Source of the DNA: Segatella copri
GTDB taxonomy: Bacteria; Bacteroidota; Bacteroidia; Bacteroidales; Bacteroidaceae
NCBI RefSeq assembly: GCF_019127135.1
Contig: NZ_JAHOEA010000059.1
Coordinates: 1-19,199 of the forward strand
Length of the DNA: 19,199 bases
Direction of reading: 5' to 3'
Shown here: positions 6,578-14,643 of the stretch, piece by piece
How the letters are laid out: each line of letters begins with the position of its first letter
How positions within the stretch are numbered: position 1 is the stretch's first letter
The notes under the pieces: model-generated
What the model was told of the DNA's origin: nothing
Seen by the model: the letters and a program-made list of their open reading frames with translations, nothing else
Database searches by the model: none
Translations under genes and position numbers: made by a program

Positions 6578-7405
6578 TTAATCCTCATCCTCAGTCTTTT
6601 TTCTGCGGATAGAGCGCTTGCGCTTTGGCTTCTCCTCTGTCTTAGGAGACTCAATCTTAACACCAGCCAATTCTGGGTCGATGAGGATACGGCCACAATA
6701 CTCACAAGGGATAATCTTCTTGTGCATCTTGATGTCGAGCTGGCGCTGAGGTGGAATCTTGTTGAAGCAACCGCCACATGCGTCACGCTGCACGTAAACG
6801 ATACCCAAACCGTTGCGGGCACCATTACGGATGCGCTTGAAGCTCTGGAGCAAACGTGGCTCAATCTTCTTCTCGAGCTCGAATGCCTTCTCCTTCAAAT
6901 TCTCCTCCTCCTCACGGGTCTCAGCCATGATAGACTCAAGCTCAGAACGCTTCATTACCAAGCCCTTCTCGCGGTCAGCCTTCTGGTCCTCAGCCTTGTG
7001 AAGGTCGTACAGACGCTCGTTAATCATCTGCTGAGCCTCACGAATCTTCTTGCTGCAAAGCTCGATTTCCAGCTCCTGGAACTCGATTTCCTTGCTCAAA
7101 GTATCATACTCGCGGTTGTTGCTTACCATTTCGAGCTGCTTCTTGTAACGCTCCACGCTAGCCTGAGCATCCTCAATCTCGTGCTGCTTCTGATTAATGG
7201 CGCGGTCAAACTGCTCAATATCGGTCTGGATTTTCTCGATACGGGTGGTGAGACCAGCAATATCGTCTTCCAAATCCTGAACTTCGAGAGGCAACTCACC
7301 TCTCAACGCACGCTTTTCATCAATTGCAGACAAGGTGGTCTGAAGCTGATAGAGAGCCTTCAATTTCTCTTCCACTGTCAAATCTGTAGGATCTTTCTTT
7401 GCCAT
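6578..7405 (-). CDS. Coiled-coil protein with C4 zinc ribbon
   Basis: The product has 275 residues. Residues 12-190 are long heptad-rich helices with many Glu, Lys, Gln and Leu, almost certainly a coiled-coil hairpin. A zinc ribbon follows with Cys210-x2-Cys213 and Cys234-x2-Cys237 (the C4 type, zf-RING_7 class). Residues 255-275 are a basic tail (KRKRSIRRKK) that could contact nucleic acid. Proteins of this class are widespread in bacteria and are often next to NIF3-family genes, as here (82 bp downstream of that gene, same strand). A role with nucleic acid or with the NIF3 partner is inferred; no reaction can be assigned. A strong terminator follows. Confidence 0.88.
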   Translation of the reverse strand: MAKKDPTDLTVEEKLKALYQLQTTLSAIDEKRALRGELPLEVQDLEDDIAGLTTRIEKIQTDIEQFDRAINQKQHEIEDAQASVERYKKQLEMVSNNREYDTLSKEIEFQELEIELCSKKIREAQQMINERLYDLHKAEDQKADREKGLVMKRSELESIMAETREEEENLKEKAFELEKKIEPRLLQSFKRIRNGARNGLGIVYVQRDACGGCFNKIPPQRQLDIKMHKKIIPCEYCGRILIDPELAGVKIESPKTEEKPKRKRSIRRKKTEDED

Positions 7406-7486
7406 AATTCCTTATTTAAATGTTAAATGTTTAATGTTAAAGTTAAAATTGGGCTTGCGCCCTTCCAGCCATCTTATAAACTGAAG
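7406..7486. repeat. Spacer with TTAAATGT heptads and a small hairpin
   Basis: The 81-bp gap between the NIF3 and zinc-ribbon genes contains TTAAATGTTAAATGTTTAATGTTAAAG in seven-base steps. It also has GGGC-TTGC-GCCC (7453-7464), a 4-bp hairpin. A similar GGGCTTGCGC occurs between the HU-HIG and smalltalk genes (17771-17780). Confidence 0.4.
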
Positions 7487-8278
7487 TTATAAATACAAAA
7501 TCGGATTCGTATTTATCTCCGAGATGCAGCATTTGGCATCAGGGAAATTCTCCTGGATGATGCTGCGGAAGATTTCGCCCGTAAACTGCTCACTCTGATA
7601 GTGGCCGATGACGCAGATCTGAATCTCCTGCTCGTGGCCGAAATACTCGTGGTAGCTCATCTCGCCCGTGATGAAGGCATCGGCACCCGCCTTGATGGCT
7701 GCGTCGAGCAGAAAAGCACCCGATCCGCCGCAGAGCGCCACCTTCCTGATAGGACGACGGAGCAACTGGTTGCACTGCACGCACTCCACGCCAAACCGCT
7801 CCTTGAGCATCAGCACCAGGTCATCGGCAGCCATATCCTCAGCCACCTCTCCGATGACGCCCTCGCCACCTTTCACGCCGTCCACTTCCTTCTCGCCAGC
7901 AAAGAACTGCACGTTTTCCAGTCCCAGTTTCTCGGCAATCTTGAAGTTCACGCCGCCCGCAGCCGCATCCATGTTGGTATGCATTGCCACGATGGTAATA
8001 TCATTCTTAATCGCCTTGCGCACGGTACGCTGCACGTAGTTCTCGTCCGAGATTCTCGCCAGTTTGCGGAATATCAGCGGATGATGGCTCACGATGAGGT
8101 TGCAGCCCTTCTGGATAGCCTCTTCAACCACAGCTTCAGTAACGTCAAGACACAACAATGCCCCTGACATTTCTACCGCCTCTGTCAATCCAACTTGCAG
8201 GCCGGCATTATCATATCCTTCCTGCAAGGGCAGAGGCGCGTAATGTTCAAGGGCATCAACTACCTGTTTAATTTTCAC
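7487..8278 (-). CDS. NIF3-family dinuclear metal-centre protein (GTP cyclohydrolase I type 2-like)
   Basis: The product has 263 residues from the GTG at 8278, or 267 from a TTG at 8290. Numbered from the TTG, metal ligands expected of the family are His69 and His70 in VSHHPLIF, Asp108 in MHTNMDAA, and His230 and Glu234 in GHYQSEQF. The glycine-rich GGSGAFLLDAA and AGADAFITGEM segments are also conserved. The length fits the short form, without the inserted PII-like domain. The family forms toroid hexamers with two metals per subunit; the physiological reaction is not settled. I prefer the GTG, because homologues as I know them begin with KIK and the TTG only adds four unconserved residues. 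It is first in a two-gene unit with the zinc-ribbon gene. Confidence 0.88.
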   Translation of the reverse strand: MKIKQVVDALEHYAPLPLQEGYDNAGLQVGLTEAVEMSGALLCLDVTEAVVEEAIQKGCNLIVSHHPLIFRKLARISDENYVQRTVRKAIKNDITIVAMHTNMDAAAGGVNFKIAEKLGLENVQFFAGEKEVDGVKGGEGVIGEVAEDMAADDLVLMLKERFGVECVQCNQLLRRPIRKVALCGGSGAFLLDAAIKAGADAFITGEMSYHEYFGHEQEIQICVIGHYQSEQFTGEIFRSIIQENFPDAKCCISEINTNPILYL

Positions 8279-8309
8279 GCTCCTATTCAATATTTTATTT
8301 TTTAGACTG

Positions 8310-8317
8310 CAAAGTTA
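8310..8317 (-). promoter_or_regulatory. Probable promoter of the NIF3 gene (-7 element)
   Basis: On the minus strand TAACTTTG matches TAnnTTTG about 32 bp before the GTG at 8278. No good TTTG at -33 is seen. The implied leader is only about 25 nt. Confidence 0.5.
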
Positions 8318-8433
8318 CTCATTTTTCCCCGATTTTATCTCCATACAGCCCTCCGTTTAAACTTTTTTAATATAAAGTTTCGCTTTTGCGCAAAATATTT
8401 CATAAAAACAGCCGATAGTTGTAGATTTTTTAT

Positions 8434-8441
8434 TAATTTTG
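8434..8441 (+). promoter_or_regulatory. Probable promoter of aguAB (-7 element)
   Basis: TAATTTTG fits TAnnTTTG. The -33 element is weak, with only GTTG nearby. Transcription would start near 8448, giving a leader of about 107 nt that contains two GGTATAG motifs. Confidence 0.45.
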
Positions 8442-8515
8442 CAAGCATACTTCATAAAAGCAGAACGGAGCCCGTCCCCAAGGAAAGGTTCCCGATGACG
8501 AACAGAGTATAATAA

Positions 8516-8551
8516 ATTGGTATAGAACATCATATAATAAAAATGGTATAG
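8516..8551 (+). promoter_or_regulatory. Two GGTATAG leader motifs, aguA
   Basis: ATTGGTATAGA (8516-8525 region) and AATGGTATAGC (8542-8551) lie 26 bp apart, and the second ends 3 bp before the aguA ATG. This is the only gene in the window with two copies. Confidence 0.5.
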
Positions 8552-8554
8552 CTT

Positions 8555-9685
8555 ATGCATCAATCTACATTACCTTGCGATTTCGCACTCCCTGCCGAAT
8601 GGGAGCCACAGAGCGCCATCATGCTCACATGGCCACATGCCGGCACCGACTGGAAGCCGTATCTGCCTGAAATTACAGATACTTATCTCGAACTGGCAGA
8701 TATCATCACGCGCTACGAGCAGCTGCTTGTGGCCACACCCGATGTGCCCGCCACCCGATACCAGCTCAAGAAAAAGCTCTCTGCCGAGCAGATGAGCCGC
8801 GTGCTGCTCTACGAGGTGGAAAGTAATGATACCTGGGTGCGCGACCACGGACCCCTCACCATGGTGCTGCGCAGAAAGCAGAACACCTGGATGGTACCTT
8901 ACCGCATACTCGACTTCAAGTTCAACGGATGGGGCGAAAAGTTCAGATGGGAGAAGGACAATGCCATCACCCTGAAACTATACTATCAGGCAGCCTTCAA
9001 TGCCGATATTGAGAACCACCAGGGCTTCGTGCTCGAAGGAGGAAGCATCGAGAGCGACGGAAAGGGTACGCTCTTCACCACCTCACAGTGCCTGCTGGCG
9101 CCTCACCGCAACCAGCCGCTCGACCACGACAGCATCGACCATCTGCTGCAGACTTTCTTCCAGCTCAAGAGAGTCGTCTGGCTGGATCACGGCAATCTGA
9201 TTGGCGATGATACCGACGGCCACATCGACACCATCGTGAGAGTGGCTCCGCACGACACCTTATTATATGTAGGCTGCGACAATCCGGAAGATGAGCAGTA
9301 TGAGGACTTCCAGGCGCTGGAAAAGCAGCTCAAGAGCCTCTTTACCTGGGAGGGATATCCATACCGCCTGCTCAAACTGCCGATGCCCGACCCAATCTAT
9401 GATGAGGGCGACTGCCTCACCACCAACCCTGAGAGCGAGGGAGACCGACTGCCAGCCACCTACGCCAACTTCCTGATACTCAACAAGGCTGTGATTTATC
9501 CAACCTATAATCAGCCAGAAAAGGACGAAGAGGCACGCAAGCAGATTCAGCTCGCCTTCCCCGACCGCGAAATCATCGGCGTAGATTCGCAGACCATCAT
9601 CCGCCAGCATGGCAGCATCCACTGCATCACCATGCAGCTTCCTGAAGGAGCCCTCAGAGACTCAACATCAACATTTAACATTTAA
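8555..9685 (+). CDS. aguA: Agmatine deiminase
   Basis: The product has 376 residues, the usual length for agmatine deiminase. It hydrolyses agmatine to N-carbamoylputrescine and ammonia in the cytoplasm. Guanidine-modifying family features are visible: DTWVRDHGP at residues 92-100 with Asp97 and His98, the EGGS turn at 161-164, GHID with His223 and Asp225, and the nucleophile Cys357 in GSIHCITMQ near the end. The next gene, 22 bp downstream, encodes the enzyme for the second step. The last residues (STSTFNI) are encoded by an AACATT-type repeat that runs on into the spacer, so the C-terminus was probably shaped by repeat expansion. Assignment is firm. Confidence 0.95.
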   Translation: MHQSTLPCDFALPAEWEPQSAIMLTWPHAGTDWKPYLPEITDTYLELADIITRYEQLLVATPDVPATRYQLKKKLSAEQMSRVLLYEVESNDTWVRDHGPLTMVLRRKQNTWMVPYRILDFKFNGWGEKFRWEKDNAITLKLYYQAAFNADIENHQGFVLEGGSIESDGKGTLFTTSQCLLAPHRNQPLDHDSIDHLLQTFFQLKRVVWLDHGNLIGDDTDGHIDTIVRVAPHDTLLYVGCDNPEDEQYEDFQALEKQLKSLFTWEGYPYRLLKLPMPDPIYDEGDCLTTNPESEGDRLPATYANFLILNKAVIYPTYNQPEKDEEARKQIQLAFPDREIIGVDSQTIIRQHGSIHCITMQLPEGALRDSTSTFNI

Positions 9686-9705
9686 CATTCAACATTAAAA
9701 ATTAA
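9662..9705. repeat. CAACATTTAACATT heptad repeat across the aguA stop
   Basis: Seven-base steps of (C/T)(A/T)ACATT run from inside the last aguA codons to just before aguB. They encode the final residues of AguA and fill the 22-bp spacer. The same type of repeat lies near other gene ends in this window. Confidence 0.6.
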
Positions 9706-9707
9706 AT

Positions 9708-10583
9708 ATGAAAGTCGGTTTATTACAACTTCATAATACGGCAAATATCGCCAACAACAAGCAGCGCCTGGCAGAAGGCATCATCGACCTCGCCCATCGC
9801 GGCGCAGAGCTCATCGTGCTTCAGGAACTTCATAACTCCCTCTATTTCTGTCAGGTAGAGGATGTTGACCTCTTCGACCTCGCAGAGCCTATTCCGGGCC
9901 CTTCAACCGATTTCTACGGCAAGCTTGCCAAGGATCTCGGCGTCGTCATCGTCACCTCCCTCTTCGAGCGCCGCGCTCCGGGTCTCTACCACAATACAGC
10001 GGTAGTGATGGAGAAGGATGGAAGCATAGCCGGAAAATACCGCAAGATGCACATCCCCGACGATCCTGCCTACTACGAGAAGTTCTATTTCACACCGGGC
10101 GACCTCGGTTTTCACCCTATCCAGACTTCCGTAGGCAAGCTCGGCGTGCTGGTTTGCTGGGACCAGTGGTATCCCGAAGCAGCCCGTCTGATGGCGCTGC
10201 AGGGAGCCGAAATGCTCATCTATCCTACCGCCATCGGCTACGCTACCTATGATACCGAGGAGGAGCAGCAGCGCCAGCGCGAGGCGTGGACTACCGTAAT
10301 GCGTGGCCATGCCGTAGCCAACGGATTGCCGGTCATCGCCGTAAACCGCGTAGGTTTCGAGCCTGATCCTAGCGGTCAGACCGAGGGCATCCAGTTCTGG
10401 GGCAGCAGTTTCGTAGCCGGTCCTCAGGGCGAGCTCTACTACCGTGCCAGCGATCAGGAAGAAGAGAGCCTGGTGGTAGATATCGACCTGAAGCACAGCG
10501 AGAATGTGCGCCGCTGGTGGCCATTCCTCCGCGACCGCCGCATCGAGAACTACGGAGATATCACCAAGCGATTTATTGATTAA
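9708..10583 (+). CDS. aguB: N-carbamoylputrescine amidase
   Basis: The product has 291 residues, a complete carbon-nitrogen hydrolase (nitrilase superfamily) domain. It hydrolyses N-carbamoylputrescine to putrescine, carbon dioxide and ammonia. The Glu-Lys-Cys triad is visible as Glu40 in LIVLQELHNS, Lys113 in KYRKMHIPDD and Cys150 in LVCWDQWYPEAAR; AYYEKFYFTPGD and the C-terminal GSSFVAGPQGE also fit this branch. It follows aguA by 22 bp on the same strand and so completes the agmatine route to putrescine. The nearest alternative is another nitrilase amidase, but the neighbour makes AguB by far the best call. Hairpin repeats start 54 bp after the stop. Confidence 0.95.
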   Translation: MKVGLLQLHNTANIANNKQRLAEGIIDLAHRGAELIVLQELHNSLYFCQVEDVDLFDLAEPIPGPSTDFYGKLAKDLGVVIVTSLFERRAPGLYHNTAVVMEKDGSIAGKYRKMHIPDDPAYYEKFYFTPGDLGFHPIQTSVGKLGVLVCWDQWYPEAARLMALQGAEMLIYPTAIGYATYDTEEEQQRQREAWTTVMRGHAVANGLPVIAVNRVGFEPDPSGQTEGIQFWGSSFVAGPQGELYYRASDQEEESLVVDIDLKHSENVRRWWPFLRDRRIENYGDITKRFID

Positions 10584-10637
10584 ACCAAGTTTCGCAAGCG
10601 GTTTAAGTACGGGCGGCCCAAAAGCTCCAGAAGCAGC

Positions 10638-10722
10638 ACGCCCTGAAAGGGCAGAAGCTCCTAGCCCAGGGCAGCGCCCTGGGTATAATGGCAATCAGCA
10701 AGACGCCCTGTAAGGGCAAAAG
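10638..10722 (-). repeat. REP-like three-hairpin repeat, copy 3 (minus orientation)
   Basis: The same unit as copies 1, 2 and 4 is read here on the minus strand: GCCCTTACAGGGC (10703-10716 region), CCCAGGGC-GCT-GCCCTGGG, and GCCCTTTCAGGGC ending at 10639. It forms an inverted pair with the copy at 10733-10834. Confidence 0.85.
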
Positions 10723-10732
10723 CCTTCTGTTT

Positions 10733-10834
10733 TGCCTGGAGTTTTAAAGCTTTTGCCCTTACAGGGCGACAGGTTTGCGTCCGTATTAACCCAGGGCGCT
10801 GCCCTGGGCTAGGAGCTGCTGCCCTTTCAGGGCG
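10733..10834 (+). repeat. REP-like three-hairpin repeat, copy 4
   Basis: This full unit begins TGCCTGGA and is nearly identical to the copy at 3441-3543. Its stems are at 10755-10767, 10790-10808 and 10821-10833. It lies tail to tail with copy 3, so the transcript of aguB would fold into a long structure and may end here. Together with copy 3 it fills most of the 307-bp gap between aguB and the permease gene. Confidence 0.85.
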
Positions 10835-10868
10835 TATGGGGCTTACATTCAAAAAGCTTAATATATAT

Positions 10869-10878
10869 AAGGTATAGA
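10869..10878 (+). promoter_or_regulatory. GGTATAG leader motif, AEC permease gene
   Basis: AAGGTATAGA follows TTAATATATATA and lies 12 bp before the ATG at 10891. No TAnnTTTG box was found between the hairpin repeats and this motif, so the promoter of this gene is unclear. Confidence 0.5.
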
Positions 10879-10890
10879 TTTTCAGGATAA

Positions 10891-11799
10891 ATGAAGAATT
10901 TGGAAGTGATGGTGATACTTTTCATCATCGTGATTTTAGGTTACGTCGCCTGCAAATTGGGATATATGGGCGACAAGTTTGACAAGAAGTTATCCAGCAT
11001 GGTGGTAGATATCACCTGTCCTCTGCTGGTGCTCTCGTCAGTAATGGGCGATGAGCTGCCCGACCGCACGCTCATTCTTCCCCTTCTGGGCGTAGGTTTC
11101 CTTACCTACATCCTTTTGCTGGTATTCGGTTTCTGGGTACCGCGTCTCATCACTCGCAATCATGATGACCAGGGCATGATAGGTTTTGCGCTGATGTTCG
11201 CCAACGTAGGTTTCATCGGCTACCCTATCGTTTCGAGCATATTCGGTCCGAAAGCCATTTTTTATGCAGCCTTGCTCAACATGCCAAACACCTTTTTTAT
11301 TTTTACGGCAGGTGTCATGCTCATCAAGGGCGAGTACAGCATCAAGCAGTTCAATCCTAAGGTACTGTTTTCTCCGGCTCTTCTGGGTGCCTTCGTTGCC
11401 GCCATTCTGGTAGCCTTCGGGGTACATACGCCTGATATCATTGCGCGTCCGGTAACGATGGTGGGCAACATTACGGTTCCTGCAGCCCTGATGATTATCG
11501 GTTCCTCGATGGCTAAGTTGCCGGTGAAGGAGATTATCGGCAGTCCTAAGGTATACCTCTCCTCGTTCTTGCGTCTTGCTGTAGTTCCTCTGAGCATTTA
11601 TTTTCTGTTCAAGGTATGTGGTGTAAGCGATCAGGTCAACGACATCAATACGGTTGTCATTGCGATGCCCGTAGCCAGTTTCGGCACGATGTTTTGTCTG
11701 AAATACGGCCGCAATCCTTCGCTCATCACCGAGATGACGTTCATCACCACGGTTGGCAGCATCATCACCATCCCGCTCATCACCCTCCTCTTTTCGTAA
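10891..11799 (+). CDS. AEC-family (auxin efflux carrier-like) permease
   Basis: The product has 302 residues and is very hydrophobic, with about ten membrane segments in two groups of five. The N-terminal half holds GYVACKLGYM and ITCPLLVLSS, then FANVGFIGYP at 103-112. The second half has NITVPAALMIIGSSMA at 193-208 and a closing segment near 285-301. These helix-breaking Gly/Pro/Asn motifs are typical of the AEC fold. Bacterial members export or import small organic anions such as malate, but the substrate cannot be read from sequence. It stands alone between hairpin repeats and a shared terminator. Family is sure; substrate is unknown. Confidence 0.88.
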   Translation: MKNLEVMVILFIIVILGYVACKLGYMGDKFDKKLSSMVVDITCPLLVLSSVMGDELPDRTLILPLLGVGFLTYILLLVFGFWVPRLITRNHDDQGMIGFALMFANVGFIGYPIVSSIFGPKAIFYAALLNMPNTFFIFTAGVMLIKGEYSIKQFNPKVLFSPALLGAFVAAILVAFGVHTPDIIARPVTMVGNITVPAALMIIGSSMAKLPVKEIIGSPKVYLSSFLRLAVVPLSIYFLFKVCGVSDQVNDINTVVIAMPVASFGTMFCLKYGRNPSLITEMTFITTVGSIITIPLITLLFS

Positions 11800-11846
11800 T
11801 GCAGGAAGGGTGAAATGCCTGGCGTACTTGCGTATCTTACTGCAAA

Positions 11847-11880
11847 AATCCCCTGATGCTACAGAGAGCACCAGGGGATT
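11847..11880. terminator. Bidirectional terminator between permease and C10 protease genes
   Basis: AATCCCCTG (11847-11855) pairs with CAGGGGATT (11872-11880), with GCT/AGC pairing inside. The plus strand continues CTTATCTTTT and the minus strand TTTTTGCA, so it can serve both convergent genes. An AACATT-type repeat (CAACACTCAACATT) follows at 11900-11930. Confidence 0.8.
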
Positions 11881-11928
11881 CTTATCTTTTAATTGTAATA
11901 ATCAACACTCAACATTCAACACTCAACA

Positions 11929-14373
11929 TTACTTCGCGCTGATTTTCTTTCCATTCTGGATATAGATACCCTTCTTCATCGCCTCAGTTATGCGGCGGCC
12001 GTTCAGGTCATAAATCGCCTTATTGCCTGTTTCCTTATCCAATGTTACAGAATGGATGCCGGTAGGCTCCAGATCCTCTACCACATTATCAAAGTATTTA
12101 ATCCAGTTCTTGGTGTATTGATGAGCCTCATATTTCGCCTTGCTGCCCGGATAGAGATGCAGCGTACGATACAACTGACTGCTCTTGCTGGCAAATACAC
12201 ACCAGCTTATCCAGTAAGGAGCCTCCTTATGCCGCATATATACATCCTTCAATTCGAAGCAGGCAAAGAATGTGTTGCGGCCGAACTCCTTTATTGTCTC
12301 AGGCAAATCTATCTCCTTCAGTTTGGTTGCCCTGAAAGCATTGAAGCCTAACTCCCTGACACCGGCTGGCATCTTGAAATGCTCCAGAGTGGCATTGCCT
12401 TCAAATGCATATTTAGGAACCATATCAGCCTTGCTGTCTTCATAAGCCATCACCTTGGCACCGCTCAGGTCGATGCTCTTAAACTTATGACTCGCCAACT
12501 CATCAAAGTCGCGCTTGTCAATCTCGCCGTTTACCTTGATATTTCTGTATACATAATAGTCAGGATTTCCGTTAGCAAGTGCTTGCTTCAGCATTCCAGC
12601 CCCCATCAGGTTGATTGTGGTATCCTTTTCCTGATAGCTGCGATAAGTCTTAACCTCAAGGGTATAAACCGGTTTGGTACCAAAGAAAGAGTTTGCCTTT
12701 TCTTCACCCAATTTTACATTTTCAACAGTATTACCATCCAAATCAACAAAATATTTTGCAATACCAGTCTCTATATTCAGATGATAATAATGAGTGGTTC
12801 CGAGGATAGGTTTGCCCTTATAAGTAGGATTATACCATCCAGCACCAGCAGGCTTATAAGAGGCTCCTTCACCCAAAATCGTCTTTACCTCATACGTAAG
12901 AGGCTCATATCCCGTTGCAGGCAGACGCATTCTCTCATAGGAAGGATCATACAGTTCAATATACTCTTCAGAACCATTTTCTTTAGCCATAATAGCCAAA
13001 TAATCACCAGGTTCAGCATCAACTGTACTCTTTGAATAGAAAGTATAGCTAGGGTAATAAGAACCTACCTTAAATTCATTAAAGGTATCAGTACATACGA
13101 TTTCCCGAATCTCTCCCTTAGCATTCATCAGAGCTACTACAACCTCTCCGGTAAACGCATGATCTCCATTATTTGCGATAGGCAAAGAATAAACATTAAA
13201 CTTCTGTCCCTTCTTCACATCGGTAATATTCATATTCAGTACCTGCATCAGACCATCGTACTTCAAGAATCCCAAACTTGAAACTTTCTCCTTTCCATCA
13301 GATGGCTGCAGACCGATTACTGCCGTCTGTCCTATATTATATTTATCGCCCGTTGGCTTTCCTGCGCTTTCCGGATTCAGGGCTCCTATCTGGTAGAAGC
13401 CATTACAATAGCCGCCCCAGCCCCAGTTTACGCTGAAGCTTTCGTCCTTGTATCCGTCGATGATGAAGGAATGGCCGCCAGCCGAAGCATCGGAAGCAGA
13501 ATAGAGAATCGGACGGTTGGCATCAATCTCGCCACGCAGTTTCGCATTCCATGCCTCAGCCTCCATATCATCTATTGACGCCAGATACGTAAGCTTGCTG
13601 TAGCCGAAATACGTCTGCAGGGCAGATATCATATTACCGATATACGCACCACTTCCGTTCTTAGCATACTGCATCTCCACAGCCACACCGAGGTCTGCCA
13701 TCAGTCTTGCTACGCCGTCGAAAGCGGCATCGTTTGTGCCGTCATATTTAGCAGGCATGCTTGCCCAATCATAATCGTGCTCGAAATTGGCAGTCAGGGT
13801 CTTGCCGTTCCAGGTATAAGAATGGCTTCCGGTACCCTTGACAGGATGGCCGTGGTGCTTCATCACGATGGCTCCAGCCGTTGCTACACAGCCTGTTACA
13901 TAGTTGTTTGGCGTATACTTGTTGAAAGGAGCATACTGGTTCCATTCTGCGGTTTTGAGCAGTTTTTCGCCTGTAAAAGCGGCTCTCGTGGCAGTCCGGT
14001 TCGCTACATAATTGTCGCCCAGCGCTGCAATCTGCCGTTCATAGCTCTTCAGCAGGTCCTTCAGTCCGTCAGGCAGATTTTCGGCATCAAATGATCCCGT
14101 TGAGGTATAGCCCAATACTGGCGTTACGGCATCATCACCAGCGATAATGACGAATCCGCCTGCGTCGTTATTGAATACATAGTAAGCATCTGAGCGCGAT
14201 GCGGTAGTGGCCGCCCTGCTCTTCGCCTTTGCCTTCTGCGGCATCTGTTTTCCCCAGAAACTGTAGGCCTGTTGCTGAGCCTGCCATTGTGTGATTCGCT
14301 TGGCCTGCAGAGAAGAGTATCCCAGAGCCAGCAACAATACCAATAGGAATTGGAAGTGTAATAGTCGCTTCAT
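11929..14373 (-). CDS. Secreted C10 (streptopain-like) cysteine protease with LRR and sorting tail
   Basis: The product has 814 residues. A signal peptide spans residues 1-24 (cut after LQA). Residues 25-135 resemble the inhibitory propeptide of SpeB-type proteases (AYYVFN, GGFVIIAGDD, VLGY). The catalytic domain has Cys162 in NNYVTGCVATAGAIVMKH and His301 in GGHSFIIDGY, with the NWGWGG motif at 316-321. Residues 330-620 carry beta-rich domains of unknown type. Residues 620-715 are leucine-rich BspA-like repeats (FKSIDLSGAKV, LKEIDLPETIKEFG). The end (IYDLNGRR near 787, then GIYIQNGKK) is a Prevotella-type sorting tail consistent with type IX secretion. It should act outside the cell on proteins. 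Residues 370-600 are encoded by visibly more AT-rich DNA than the catalytic part. Confidence 0.92.
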   Translation of the reverse strand: MKRLLHFQFLLVLLLALGYSSLQAKRITQWQAQQQAYSFWGKQMPQKAKAKSRAATTASRSDAYYVFNNDAGGFVIIAGDDAVTPVLGYTSTGSFDAENLPDGLKDLLKSYERQIAALGDNYVANRTATRAAFTGEKLLKTAEWNQYAPFNKYTPNNYVTGCVATAGAIVMKHHGHPVKGTGSHSYTWNGKTLTANFEHDYDWASMPAKYDGTNDAAFDGVARLMADLGVAVEMQYAKNGSGAYIGNMISALQTYFGYSKLTYLASIDDMEAEAWNAKLRGEIDANRPILYSASDASAGGHSFIIDGYKDESFSVNWGWGGYCNGFYQIGALNPESAGKPTGDKYNIGQTAVIGLQPSDGKEKVSSLGFLKYDGLMQVLNMNITDVKKGQKFNVYSLPIANNGDHAFTGEVVVALMNAKGEIREIVCTDTFNEFKVGSYYPSYTFYSKSTVDAEPGDYLAIMAKENGSEEYIELYDPSYERMRLPATGYEPLTYEVKTILGEGASYKPAGAGWYNPTYKGKPILGTTHYYHLNIETGIAKYFVDLDGNTVENVKLGEEKANSFFGTKPVYTLEVKTYRSYQEKDTTINLMGAGMLKQALANGNPDYYVYRNIKVNGEIDKRDFDELASHKFKSIDLSGAKVMAYEDSKADMVPKYAFEGNATLEHFKMPAGVRELGFNAFRATKLKEIDLPETIKEFGRNTFFACFELKDVYMRHKEAPYWISWCVFASKSSQLYRTLHLYPGSKAKYEAHQYTKNWIKYFDNVVEDLEPTGIHSVTLDKETGNKAIYDLNGRRITEAMKKGIYIQNGKKISAK

Positions 14374-14435
14374 AAGTTCTTATCTTTAAAGGGTTATTAT
14401 ATAATATGTATAGTTCTTAGAAATTTCTTCTTTTG

Positions 14436-14443
14436 CAAAGATA
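14436..14443 (-). promoter_or_regulatory. Promoter of the C10 protease gene (-7 element)
   Basis: On the minus strand TATCTTTG matches TAnnTTTG, with an imperfect CTTG near -33. Transcription would start near 14430, giving a leader of about 57 nt. Confidence 0.65.
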
Positions 14444-14581
14444 ATGTTTTTTTAAATGCCACGCAAGTTTTATGCCCTCTTTTTTCGCCCCGCTCCCCAC
14501 TTTTTTACGCAATGACACCTTTTTTACGCATTGAACGATAAAATAAGTCTCCATTTTTTCGTTATTCCCCGATTTTTGCCT

Positions 14582-14589
14582 TATCTTTG
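14582..14589 (+). promoter_or_regulatory. Promoter of the outer-membrane barrel gene (-7 element)
   Basis: TATCTTTG matches TAnnTTTG, with TTTC (14557-14560) at roughly the -33 place. The ATG at 14644 follows about 48 nt after the expected start, with leader TTAGAAAAAA. Confidence 0.7.
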
Positions 14590-14643
14590 CAAATAGATTT
14601 GGAATGAAGCAATCCTTTTGCCAATAATATAAATTAGAAAAAA

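Noticed and set aside
9903..10694. 263-codon minus-strand frame over aguB
   Set aside because: It is antisense to a confident nitrilase gene and its start is encoded by the hairpin repeat.
10504..10852. Short frames across the inverted hairpin repeats
   Set aside because: They are translations of the repeat itself (for example PERAEAPSPGQRPG) and not genes.
12379..13035. 218-codon plus-strand frame inside the C10 protease gene
   Set aside because: It is in the AT-rich part of a well-supported gene on the other strand, with no motif of its own.
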